From Adiantum capillus-veneris (lineage: Eukaryota; Streptophyta; Polypodiopsida; Polypodiales; Pteridaceae), in NCBI GenBank assembly GCA_014529385.2, contig CM043964.1, positions 4,272,997 to 4,336,996 on the forward strand: a DNA stretch of 64,000 nt, in the 5' to 3' direction. The notes beneath the pieces are model-generated. The model was not told the origin of the DNA. It did not search any database and saw nothing but the letters and a program-made list of their open reading frames with translations. Both the position numbers and the translations under genes were made by a program. Position 1 is the first letter of the stretch. Each line of letters opens with the position of its first letter. This document shows positions 38,151-48,308 of the stretch, in pieces.

Positions 38151-39360
38151 ATGATGGCTCATCCTCAGATTAAGTATAGTCGATTTCGAGGTCTTTCGAG
38201 AGAAGACCCTGATACACATTTGCGCCAATTCAATAAAGCTTATGGATTGAATCATCCTGGGGTGGTGATTCCTCTTCATCAACAATCAGTGTTTGAATCT
38301 ACACTCTCGGGGAAAGCTGCGAAATGGTTGTCCGAATACCCTGATGATCATTTTCAGACGTATGCTGACGGATCCATAGCGTTTTTACGAAGGTTTTGAA
38401 CGTAAAAGACAGTCCCTCAACATTTGGAAAAGCTTCGAACACTCCTGCAGAAGTCATTGCAAGTGGAGGATTACGCTGCAAAATTTCGGATGCTTTTGCA
38501 GAGGGTACCTCAGGCACAAAGGCCGGCAGCCGAAGTGCTGAATGATTATTTTTGCAGAGGCTCAACAAGGATCTCAGAACGGCTATGGCAACAGTGGATA
38601 AGGTAACTACTCCACTGGATAATGTAATTGCTAGGGCTATAGTAGTAGGAGAGGCTTTAGAGGATACCAAATCTCCAAAGAAATCAAAGAAAAAAGACGG
38701 GAAGAAATCTCATCGGAAGTCGCAAGACAGTGGCAGTGATAGTTCAGAGTCGGAATTCGCAGTATCAGATTCCTCGGACTCAGGCAACAGCAATTCAGGA
38801 AAAGAATCGGAAGAGACACTGCGGAAAAAATCCTAGCGTCACGGGAAAGGTGTTTCATTCGGATCGTCGGCTGCAGTGGCTAAAAGTCTGAAGGAACTAT
38901 GGTGTACCCAATGTCAGAATCCGGGCCATGCTGCTCAAGAGTGCGCAATGAATCAGAAGTGGTGTGTGATTTTCATGACCAATACTCATAATACAGTGGA
39001 ATGTTATTTCAATGGCCGAGGTCGTCGGAGTCGAGGGGACTCTTCTACCTGGCAACAACCACAGATAGGGCAGGGACAAGAGCCTGCTGTGGCGATGGCT
39101 CATGCTCATACATCAGAGATGCCTGTGCAAGGTCAAGCAGGAGGACGGGGTCAAGGGGGAGGACGAGGTCGCGAAAGAGGTGGTCGAGATCCTAATCGCG
39201 GCAAGACATGCCTATTCTGTTTGCGGGATGGACATTGGCAATCCGAGTGTACTGAAGCTATGGAATACGATCGGAAGAAGCAGGAATGCGCTGCAGGGAA
39301 ACAGCCTAGTGTGGCTATGGTTCAGATTGAAGGACTGGAGGAGTCTGATCCAGTGGTTTC
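38151..39360 (+). pseudogene. Gypsy Gag with several zinc knuckles
   Basis: The frame from 38,151 (KYSRFRGLSREDPDTHLRQF, AAKWLSEYP) is a Gag core, with stops at 38,397 and 38,403. It resumes in the same frame as VEDYAAKFRMLLQRV. A 1-bp shift near 38,560 leads to a long Lys/Ser-rich acidic-basic linker. Next come the zinc knuckles CTQCQNPGHAAQEC (about 38,905), a degenerate CVIFMTNTHNTVEC with one Cys replaced by Phe, and, after an Arg/Gly-rich stretch, CLFCLRDGHWQSEC (about 39,211). The ancestor thus had at least three knuckles. It would bind and package element RNA; this copy is broken. Confidence 0.85.
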
Positions 39361-40366
39361 ATTAATCACGCGATCGGGTAAAAATGTGGTTCCAACTCCC
39401 GATGTGAAGATTCCGGATTGGACGGCTCAAGAAGAAGTGCAGAAAAAGACTGTGTCCTGGTTGCCACAATCCGCACCACCAGTGAAGTCAAGAAGACCAT
39501 CGACTGTGGGCCTGGAAATAAAGGAAGGAAAAGCTGGAAATAAGGATGATATTAAAGACCAGGAGGATTGGAATTCAGTTTGGAAAGAGGTCCTCATGTC
39601 ACCAATACAAGTACCTCTGGGTTCATTGCTGAAATTGGTCCCGAATTTCCATAATGCATTGTTGCGACAAACGACCACTGAGCTGAGGGAAGTCTCCTTT
39701 GGGAAAGTTGAAAGCGAGGAGGATGATTCAGCCCTGTTGCCGGCGAATAGAATCATGGATACCCGCATTCCGGAGCTTTCAGTTAGATACCATGGAACAT
39801 ACATTGACAAGGTACTATTGGATGGAGGAGCGGGAGTAAACATTATTACCCAAGCAGCTTGTGAGCGTTTTGGCCTCAATGATTGGGAGCCTGCACCCTT
39901 TGTAGTCTGCATGGCAAATCAAAGAAGAGTGCAACCAGTGGGTTTACTTCGGGGCATTGTTTTGGATGTGGCGGGCTTATCCTTTGTTGTTTCCTTAGTA
40001 GTCTTGAATATTGAAGATCATAATTAGGATTATCACATTATCTTGGGGAGACCCTGGTTACAACAAGCGCGGGTAAAGCATAATTGGGAAGCAAATATGC
40101 TTACAGTAAAGAAGTGTAGAAGAAAAGTGCAGGTGATGTTGGGAACATGCAGACAACCAGCTCAGGCAGCATGGCCGGTGAAAGCAGAAACAGTCAATAT
40201 GGTGGAAGGATTCGAAGAGGATGAAGAGGAACAATTTCTAAAAGCTAATCCAGATTTGGTTTCTTTATATCTTGCAGATATTTCTCTGATTTCGAAAGGG
40301 AATTTGGTGGGTTTCAAGAATTCCGGCAGGAATATGGGAGCAACAACAGGTGCTTCCAAGTCCTGA
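39361..40366 (+). pseudogene. Gypsy aspartic protease region
   Basis: KVLLDGGAGVNIIT at about 39,810 is the retropepsin active-site block with D-G-G instead of D-S/T-G, followed by RRVQPVGLLRGI and the hydrophobic second block (FVVSLVVL). A TAG at about 40,025 interrupts the frame, which continues as DYHIILGRPWL, the conserved I-L-G-R-x-W-L block of gypsy proteases. The frame then changes near 40,350 before RT. The enzyme would cut the polyprotein. Confidence 0.8.
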
Positions 40367-42188
40367 ATCATTGGAGGACGTTATTCAGCAAGAATGTGCG
40401 TTTGAGGCGCAAATGGAAAAAATTACAAGGGTTAAAGAAGATGAACTAGAGAGGGTCTTTCTGGGGGAGCAAGCGGAGTCGCGACCCATATATATTAATA
40501 AGCAGCTGGAGGCAAGTTTTAGAGATGATTTGATCAAGTTACTGATAGAGTTTAAGGATGTTTTCGCATGGGAATATGCGGATATGCAGGGATTGGATCC
40601 TAAGTTTTATCAGCATACGATAAATCTGAAACCGGATGCGGTGCCGGTGAAGCAGCACTCATACAAGATGAATTCTAATGTGGCAAAGCAAGTTAAGATG
40701 GAAATTGATCGCCTGTTGGAAGTGGGTTTTATTACCCCTATTGATAATCCGGAGTGGATTTCTCCAATTGTGGTCGTACCAAAGAAAAACAAGCAAATCC
40801 GAATTTGTGTGGATTACCGGAAATTGAATGCAGCTACTGTTCCATATCTTTTTCCTCTTCCATTTTTGGATTCCATTTTGGATGATGTAGCAGGACATGA
40901 GATGTATACTTTTTTGGATGGATTTAGTGGATATAATCAAATCCGAATGGCATTGCGGGATCAGCCAAAAACAACTTTTATTACCGCATGGGGTGTGTTT
41001 GCCTGCACAGTGATGTGGTTCAGATTGCGTAATGCACCTTCCACTTTTCAAAGGGATATGTTCCAAATTTTTGGTCCTTATTTGACGGATTTTATGAGAA
41101 TTTTTCTGGATGACCTCAATGTTTTTGGAGCGCAATTGGAGCATTTGAAGCAATTACGGTTATGCTTTATGAAATGCAGAGAAGTAAAATTCAGTTTGAA
41201 TCCTTTAAAGTGTGCATTTGCTGTTCGCAGTGGCAGGCTATTGGGGCATATAATTTCTGAAGATGGTATTTCCGTGGATCCGGAAAAAATTGTCGCAATC
41301 ATGGAAGCGCCTCCACCGCGGAACCAGAAACAGTGCCAGATTTTCCTGGATCAAGCCCGTTGGCATGGGAGGTATTTGCGGTTTGTAGCGCATTTGGCAA
41401 TCCCGATTACTCAGGCAGCTCATGCTATAGATTTTGAATGGACATAGGAATGTGACTTGGCTTTTCGGAGATTAAAACTTCAGCTATCCAAAGCTCCGAT
41501 TATGCTTGCACCGAATTGGGGTCAGGATTTTCATGTATTTGTGGATGCTTCGGATCGAGCTATTGGCAGTGTGCTGATGCAGGAACAGAGTCAAGGATGG
41601 TTCCGACCTATCTATTATGCCAGTCGACGATTATCATCCGCAGAAAGAAATTATTCAGTAACCGAAAGGGAATGTTTAGGGATGATTTACTCAGTGAAGA
41701 AATTCCGGCACTATCTGTTGGGCCGACGTTTTTTCTTCCATGTGGACCATTCGGCTCTTTTATACCTGGTAAGGCAACAGAATTTGACGGGAAGATTGGC
41801 CAGATGGGTGCTTTTGCTGCAGGAATTTGACTTTGAGGTCATACATTGGCCAAGGGCTCAGCATGCGGTGGCTGACTACCTATCCAGGTTAGATTCCGGA
41901 GAGCCACTGACGGGTGTAGCTGATGAATTTCTGGATGTGTCTCTGTTTCTAACAGGAGTAGATGCAGAGGATATCACAGTTCCGCAACAGGCAAGGGTCA
42001 TTCCTAGCATCCCATGGACATGGTATGAGGAGATGTTTCATTTTCTCGATAGCGGCGAAATGCCTTCCTTCTTGTCCAGCCAGCAGAGGAAACGTATGGC
42101 TATTAGAAGCAGGAATTTTGAGATCATTATGGGAAAGCTCTATTATCGTACGGTGGCAGATGTGTTACTCAGATGTGTGCTACCATAG
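40350..42188 (+). pseudogene. Gypsy reverse transcriptase and RNase H
   Basis: RT blocks are well kept: IDRLLEVGFITPI, WISPIVVVPKKN, RICVDYRKLNAAT, FLDGFSGYNQIRMA and MRIFLDDLNVF (catalytic Asp pair at about 41,109-41,114), then the KCAFAV and LGHIISEDGI blocks. A TAG at 41,445 is the only break before the RNase H, whose blocks FHVFVDASDRAIGSVLMQ, YYASRRLSSAERNYSVTE and FHVDHSALLYLV carry the catalytic acids, ending AVADYLSRLD. After 42,090 the LYYRTVADVLLRCV block begins the integrase zinc-binding domain, and another TAG closes the frame at 42,186. Only a few stops separate it from a working enzyme, fewer than in Gag. Confidence 0.92.
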
Positions 42189-42420
42189 GAGCAGGAAGCA
42201 GTATTAGAGGAAGTCCATACTGGTATTGCGGGAGGTCACTTTGCAGCATTAATCGATCCACATCTTTTGGATGAGGTCTATCGGGCACATACTGCAGATT
42301 TTAGAGGCTTTGGCTACATTGATATTTCCTCTTCACCAGAGCTGGGTGAAGATCAACAACCGGAACCTTCCAACCGAAGAGGCTGAGTGTGGGTTCGGGC
42401 AATCCACCGTGCGTGCCAGG
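42189..42420 (+). pseudogene. Integrase remnant joined to pol end
   Basis: After the TAG the frame reads EVHTGIAGGHFAALIDPHLLDEVYRAHTADF. The first part is the H-x3-H half of the integrase zinc finger. The CC half, the D,D-35-E core and the C-terminal domain do not follow; instead a short Pro/Glu-rich end and the LTR follow. An internal deletion of the integrase core explains this. No clear polypurine tract precedes the LTR. Confidence 0.7.
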
Positions 42421-42814
42421 TGTTACGGCAGTAAGCCAGTCCTGTGGTCCTGCGGAGGTCTGGATACTGCGGATCAGGAGTCATGCGGTATGCGGTGGCC
42501 GTAGCGGCAGTTCTTCACAGGATATCATGGGACAGGATTGTGTGCACCGTTCCCAATCTGCGTTGGAGCAACGGTTGTATATGGAGGGGCATATCTGTCT
42601 TTTGATGTAACTTAACCAATCTCTATTATATTCATGGCATCTACTGTTGTAACTCTGTGTCTGGATCACACATGAATGAAGCAAGAGGTGTTCTGTACCT
42701 GTGTACTGTGTACTTACTTCTATTGTCATTCTATATGTTGATGTGTACATAATGTAGTTGCGGGTAATCATTCCCGGAATGCCTATTGCTCCTGTGCGGG
42801 CAATAGCCATTACA
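42421..42814 (+). repeat. Gypsy 3' LTR
   Basis: Matches the 5' LTR; starts TGTTACGG, ends CCATTACA, followed by agcgc of the target site. Confidence 0.93.
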
Positions 42815-43125
42815 AGCGCATTTGGGCCTTCCATAGGTCTGTGGAAGGCCCAAATGCGCTCCCTTGTGGCAGGGGGTGCATAGGCCTTGGGAGGCCCAAA
42901 AAAAGCCTGCCACAAGGGAGCGCATTTGGGCCTTCCATAGGTCTATGGAAGGCCCAAATGCGCTCCCTTGTGGCAGGCTTTCTTTGGGCCTCCCAAGGCC
43001 TATGGAAGGCCCAAATGCGCTCCCTTGTGGCAGGCTTTCTTTGGGCCTCCCAAGGCCTATGCACCCCCTGCCGTGCCTCCTACTCTTTGTGCTTGCTTAG
43101 TTTTGGGCATGGTGGCCCTTGGCCT
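42815..43125 (+). repeat. Right part of foldback repeat with 61-bp-arm palindrome
   Basis: A near-perfect palindrome spans 42,880-43,003: two 61-bp arms identical at 60 positions around a 2-bp centre (42,941-42,942). The right arm repeats as a 57-bp direct unit at 42,943 and 43,000 (identical). A smaller palindrome with 19-bp arms lies at 42,815-42,860. The outer part pairs with 37.28-37.38 kb. All open frames over it (containing KPATRERIWAF) are artefacts of the repeat. Confidence 0.9.
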
Positions 43126-43425
43126 ACAAGATAACCATGAACATCCATCCAAAGAATCATTTTACAAAACTATAGCTCATATGATATATCTAGAAAAAGC
43201 AAACTCATCCTCTACTACAAATGGCTATAGATCACTCACCATGTGCATGATGCATTCTCTACTCATTCTCTGCTACTACAGATGGCTCAAAGTATGCATG
43301 ATGCATACTCAATTAGCAAGCAATCCACGGAATAACTTGTCTTGGGTTTGATCCATGTATCATGTCATTTATCCATCATAAGAGTGTATCCTCAATAAAG
43401 GGGCAATGCCCTTGAGTTCCAAAAG

Positions 43426-43430
<5 letters not shown>
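43126..43430. other. Intergenic, nothing recognised
   Basis: Slightly repetitive (catgatgcat motifs) but no element or gene identified. Confidence 0.4.
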
Positions 43431-43489
<59 letters not shown>

Positions 43490-43583
43490 GTTATCTATCT
43501 ATTTATCTATCTTTGTGTTTTTTATCTGCATGTGTATCTATCTATCTATTTATGTATCTACCTATCAAATTATCTATCCATCC

Positions 43584-43617
<34 letters not shown>

Positions 43618-43676
43618 TAATGTATTTATCTATATCTATTTGTCTGTCTGTCTGTTTATCCTCCATCTACCTATGT

Positions 43677-43712
<36 letters not shown>
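43431..43712 (+). repeat. (CT)n, (ATCT)n and (TA)n microsatellites
   Basis: CT run at 43,431-43,488, imperfect ATCT/GTCT tetranucleotides to about 43,660, and TA run at 43,681-43,712. Ile/Tyr/Leu/Ser-rich frames across them are artefacts. Confidence 0.95.
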
Positions 43713-43717
<5 letters not shown>

Positions 43718-43879
43718 ATCTCTATCTTGTTTATTTGCTCTCTTTTCTTTATTTTAATCTCATAGTCTGTGTTCCTTGGGGATTTCAAAGAACACGAGCT
43801 TATGGTTGAACTTACACAAATTCATATCAAATACAACATAATAGCATGCCATTGCATTATTGATGGCAAAGGTAGAACG

Positions 43880-44190
43880 AAGTGTTTGCACAATGCCAAG
43901 AGGGGATTCATGTGTGTGCTTGCAAACATGAGGGAATATGATTGCTCTATCTTTCTTGGATTAGGTTTGAGTGTATTTTTTCAAAAATTTGAAGCCTGCC
44001 AAATATATTGAGATAAACTATGAGTGCTCATGAACTAAATGTTTGTTCAATGCCAAAGGAGGCTCATGTCTATGCCTGCAACACAAGGATATATGATTGC
44101 TCTATCTTGCTTAGATTAGTCTTGAGTTTGGGATTCTTCTAAGAATTTAAAGCTTGCCACCATTTTGAGATAAACTTTAAGTGCTCATAC
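43880..44190 (+). repeat. Diverged 155-bp tandem repeat, two copies
   Basis: atgattgctctatctt recurs at 43,938 and 44,093, and gagataaact, caatgcca and gtgctcat recur in the same order. Confidence 0.75.
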
Positions 44191-44454
44191 AATAGAAAAT
44201 GAATCAAACCTGACTTTTGAGATTAGATGGCTTACTAGATCTACATGCAGGCACATTGCAAAGGTGTACTTGCTACCAAAAAATCAATTTACTTGATCAA
44301 TTCACTTATGAGCACCAAAAATTTGGCAGGAAGCACAATACCCATACAAGATTAGATGAAACAAAAATTGATCACAAGCACAACATCATATAGTTGAAGA
44401 TTAACTAGAGTGGACAAAAATGTAATGAAACAAGAGTGCTTTCTATTCAAGTAG

Positions 44455-45290
44455 TTTCATTACAAAGTTTGTAGCTTGGCTACAATAATAGCTTGGGATG
44501 TTATGTTCTGGATCAAATACATTGAATGGAATATAGACTGAAGCAATTGATGTGCTCTTAGCAAGGCTTGTCTCATCATTGATAACTCCATGGACCTCCA
44601 TATCCACAAGTATACACACCAAACAAAGACTGTTTAGAATGATCTTTTGATTGGAGAAGTCGTACTTTCCACTTGACACCAAACCAAGTTGAGCCCAAGC
44701 ATCCACTGCAATAACATCCTGTAATATGACAAATATGGTGTTAGCTACTATAGTTTAAATTAATATACATTGTTGAGTTATATAGATTAGTTCTTATCTA
44801 TAGCATGCACAACCATAAAGGTACCCGAGAGGCATTCAAGCGGTTGCTTTGCAAGTAAGTTGGATAAAAAAATACGTTCACAAATACCATTGTCAAAAAA
44901 TATGAAGACATGCAAATTAAAGAGGACATATCCATAAAATGACTTAGAATTAGACTTACAATGAGGTGCAAATTGGTTTGAATCTCTTTGCAAGTGGATC
45001 TCAGCTACACTATACACATGTTGAGTGATGGCCACCATTCCAGATTTTGTTTTGAAAGCCATCAGTCTTCACTTCCAATGGCGTTCCAGTATGCCTCGAC
45101 ATTGTACTCCATGAGGAACAACACTGAATGGTTGCATGTAGACCCATGAGCCTTGCTAAATACCTGTGGGATCCATTCCACCTTCGAGATCTTTGTGTTG
45201 TGCAGTATGACCTTTTGTATCTCAAACTTGGGCCGTCTATGCATGGTATGGGTGGACATTCTTGGGAAGAGGTCGGGTGGCCACACAGCA
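44455..45290 (-). pseudogene. Unidentified minus-strand coding remnants
   Basis: Three minus-strand segments look protein-like: 45,286-45,062 (containing KVEWIPQVFSKAHG), 45,062-44,787 (containing FYGYVLFNLHVFIFF) and 44,706-44,443 (containing DAWAQLGLVSSGKYDF). A plausible 3' splice site (catattacag) precedes the last, and a GT donor at cctctcgggtacc ends the middle one about 100 bp upstream. The joined phase does not match the best-looking frame of the middle segment. No family recognised; it could be a decayed host gene fragment or part of an element. Confidence 0.3.
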
Positions 45291-45389
45291 GAGAGAGATT
45301 GGGAAGGGGGAGGGGGGTGAGGGTTGGAGAGAAGGATAGTGAGGTCTACACAGTACAGAGAGAATGAAGGGGAGAAAGGGAGAGATAGA

Positions 45390-46155
45390 GAGGATGGAGA
45401 GTGAGCTTTTGGCTATGGTGGGATAGTGATGAGCTTTGGGCTATGGTGGGCTGCATTGTGGAGAATGAAGGGGTGAGGGGAGGGAGAGCTAGAGAGGATG
45501 GAGAGTGAGCATTTGACTATGGTGGGTTTGACTGTAGAGAGAGTGAGGAGAGGGAGGGGGAACAACTGAAGAGGAGGATCGTGATGAGCTTTGGGCTATG
45601 GTGGGCTGCACAGCACAGAGAGAATGGAGGGGGGAGGGGAGGGAGAGCTAGAGAAGATGGAGAGTGAGCTTTTGGCTATGGTGGGGTTGACTGCACAGAG
45701 AGAGTGAGGGGAGGGGAGGGGGCAGGGGAGAGAAGATTGTGGGAGAGAGAGAGAGAGAGAGAGAGGGAATTTGGAGAGAAAAAGTGACTTTTTGATGTTT
45801 GGTTATGTTTTGGGCAATTTTGGAGGGGAAATGGTCATTTTTGAGACTTTTCAAAAATTTCAAATTTTTAGGGTTTTTTGACCTGCGCAATTTTTCTTTT
45901 GGGGTCCCTTTTTGTCAAGGGTCCCTCTCTAGGCTTTATGACACCTCTTTCCCACTTCCCCCCCCCCCCCCCGCCCCGCCCAGTCCACCTCCCCTTTCTC
46001 TCTAGGAATCAAGCATTGAAGAGGAGGACAAATAGGCTGCCCCCCTATCTCTCCTTAGGCTATAGGTGATATCCCAAGAGCCCTCTCATTGGTCCTCCAC
46101 TAACCCTTCCCTAATCAAAAGGGCCCTAGGAGAGTCCATATTTTTCCTAATGTTC
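45390..46155 (-). repeat. Dispersed repeat, inverted partner of 30.39-31.23 kb
   Basis: Read on the minus strand, the order of shared blocks with 30.39-30.8 kb is conserved. The left half contains diverged internal copies of the motif ggagagtgagc...ttggctatggtggg (about 45,390-45,700). A (GA)n run lies at 45,749-45,772 and a poly-C run at 45,958-45,971. Confidence 0.7.
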
Positions 46156-46627
46156 TACGAAACAGTGCTTACCACGGGCAACATCACCTCGATTATGTGG
46201 GGAATATGATGTCCTTGTGGTAAGTATTGGCTCACCGTTTGAGTATTACATTGGCAATGTGGCAATATTGGTATCCTTATGGTGATTCAACTTCCCTTCC
46301 CCTTGCAAAAAATACACATGGACATCAATCGATAACATGGCCATATAATGCTCTTATGAAAACTATCATTACTCTTTAGATTTGAGCGGCAGACACTATA
46401 CTTGAGAGGAAGCATTCAACTATCGAGTGTTATGCTCCCAACTCCCTTACTTAATGTCTATATACATGCATATATACACGCTTACATAGATACATATCTA
46501 CACACTCACATATGATACACTTATAGTTAAATACATAGATTTGGACCATACTATTAGACCTAAGTAGGGACTAGTGTTGCCAATAGTCTAGTGGCACCTC
46601 TTTAGCTCGCTGTGGTGGTGGTGGTGG

Positions 46628-46668
<41 letters not shown>

Positions 46669-47514
46669 ACATTACATGCGTTCAAGAATTATTTTTTTAA
46701 CTCCTTATCTGTGATTTTTTTTAAATAAAATACATTTTTTTAATTTAATCTATAAATTTTTTCCCCAAATCCATTTTATGGTACGCTTCTTTATGAAAAT
46801 GTTAGAAAACATAAAAATTAAAATCCCTTTTTGTTGCACTCATGTGTTAGTCACATAATCATTAAATGACCCCCCCAAGCTCTTTAGTTATCATCAGGGT
46901 TTACAAGGATACTATGGAGTGTATGAAGCTATCCAAAAGGGAAAAAGCATTGATTGGAGCTACAAGAATCAGCTTATACCCAGTTGAAGTTGGTGGATAA
47001 CCACGGTGGTGAGGAATCTGATGATTTTTGTCATTTTGGGTCTCATTGTTGAGGTTTCCAAGAGGCAAGAATGTGGTGCAGGTGATGGGAGTTGAAGACC
47101 AAAATCTTTTCTTTCAAGGGTATTTTAAAGTTGTATCCATCAGATGAGTGAGTAGGAGACATGAGGTGATCAAAGTGGGGTCAGAAAAAGTTTTTGCTTT
47201 GAAGTTTGTGGGGATTTTTTTGAGGGCTTTGAGTACATTCCAAAACAGACTACCACGTGGTAGCATGTTAATCCTACATGGGGAATGTGAAGTGGGGATA
47301 CATGGCTATATATACTAGAATGTAACAAGGAATCAAAGGGAGAGGGACGAGCTCCAATGACTTCTTCTCCCCTCCCTCATTTGTGCATCGCATGGGCTCT
47401 GTTAGACGGTGCCATGGACGGTTTCATGGGGGGCATTGGTGTTGATTTTTTACGACAACATCTATTGGAAAATTTGGTGGAGCCCATGGGGCTGGTTCCA
47501 ATAGGAAACCTCAA

Positions 47515-47546
<32 letters not shown>

Positions 47547-47719
47547 AAAAAAAACCATTTTTATTGAGGGGAATTAGGTGCTTGTACTTGGAGTAGTGGT
47601 GATGAGCACCATTGCCTAATATGGGGAGCCTTCTTGCATATGCAGATGGGCATAAAGTGTTGGTTAAGAGTCGAGTTCTCATGCAAGCATGTTATATGAG
47701 AGTTGGCCAATGGAGAGTA
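46156..47719. other. Intergenic with poly-G and poly-C/poly-A runs
   Basis: No gene or domain seen. Poly-G at 46,630-46,667 (38 bp); poly-C at 47,517-47,536 joined to poly-A at 47,537-47,554. The young copia element inserts at 47,720. Confidence 0.6.
46630..46667 (+). repeat. Poly-G run (38 bp)
   Basis: Uninterrupted homopolymer preceded by (GGT)n. Confidence 0.95.
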
Positions 47720-47946
47720 TGTTACCATATACATGTGGTAGTGATGTGTGTGAACACACTAGGACCGCCGGGGCATTTTTTCCCTCTTTAGGAGGTTTTT
47801 TTCCCCGTGCATTGTATATACGCCCATCACTCTAGGGCTATCTATCTTTCCATAGCACACTAAGTAACACACTCTCTATTGTGTGCCTTGAGCTTCCTTC
47901 GTCTTCTCCAAGCTGTGTGTGTTTCTCTGCAACCCTAATTCCAACA
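47720..47946 (+). repeat. Copia 5' LTR
   Basis: 227 bp, TGTTACC to TCCAACA. It differs from the 3' LTR at one site within the T/C run near 47,805. ctctattgtgtgccttgagc follows a stretch with weak TATA-like tgtatata. Confidence 0.97.
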
Positions 47947-47948
47947 AT

Positions 47949-47960
47949 TGGTATCAGAGC
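47949..47960 (+). promoter_or_regulatory. Copia primer-binding site (initiator tRNA-Met)
   Basis: tggtatcagagc, two bases after the LTR, complementary to the 3' end of plant initiator tRNA-Met, the usual primer for copia elements. Confidence 0.95.
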
Positions 47961-48308
47961 AGGTCACGTCCTCCCGGGCTTAGTCGCCAGCTGCTCCAGC
48001 ACACGCCTGCTCACTTTCTCTGATTTCAGTGAGCTTTGGCAAGCGTTCGCAGGTCGACAAATATTTTGGGTGAGCTCAAAGAGCTCGGTCTGCTCAGAAT
48101 TTTGATTTGGGCTCATTTCGGCCTCCATTTCCACTACGGGCAGTACTGCACAGGCTATTTCGTCATTTTGTGCAGATTTTCTGTCAGTGCCGTTTTCTGC
48201 ATAACAGGTGCCTTATAGTCTTCTACGGTTTGTGCTATATAGCACAAGTTGTTCCCGCTCCATTTCTCCTATTTTCGGGCAGTTTTCACATCAGGTGCAG
48301 CATTTACC

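Larger units (their letters stand above)
37380..42814 (+). mobile_element. Ty3/gypsy element lacking its integrase core
   Basis: LTRs of 393 and 394 bp (TGTTACGG ... CATTACA) bound an internal region with Gag, protease, RT and RNase H in gypsy order. The integrase catalytic core is missing between the zinc-binding remnant and the right LTR. LTRs differ at roughly 25-30 positions by eye (about 7%), mostly transitions, and the coding region holds several stops and frameshifts, so the insertion is old. The flanks agcgt (37,375-37,379) and agcgc (42,815-42,819) fit a 5-bp target duplication with one change. The element sits inside a foldback repeat. Confidence 0.9.

Noticed and set aside
42815-43080. 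CRISPR-like array
   Set aside because: The repeats are contiguous and palindromic without unique spacers of regular length, and the context is a plant genome.
42481-43351. Overlapping frames with repeated KPATRERIWAF-type segments on both strands
   Set aside because: Both strands read alike because the DNA is a palindrome with direct repeats; no start, domain or homology.
43431-43620. (CT)n-(ATCT)n as another LINE tail
   Set aside because: The order is reversed relative to the LINE tail ((TCTA)n then (CT)n) and the preceding sequence does not match the LINE 3' UTR.
48249-48308. Upstream extension of the copia ORF
   Set aside because: The 20 extra codons start at TTG, not ATG, and lie in the leader; the first ATG is at 48,309.
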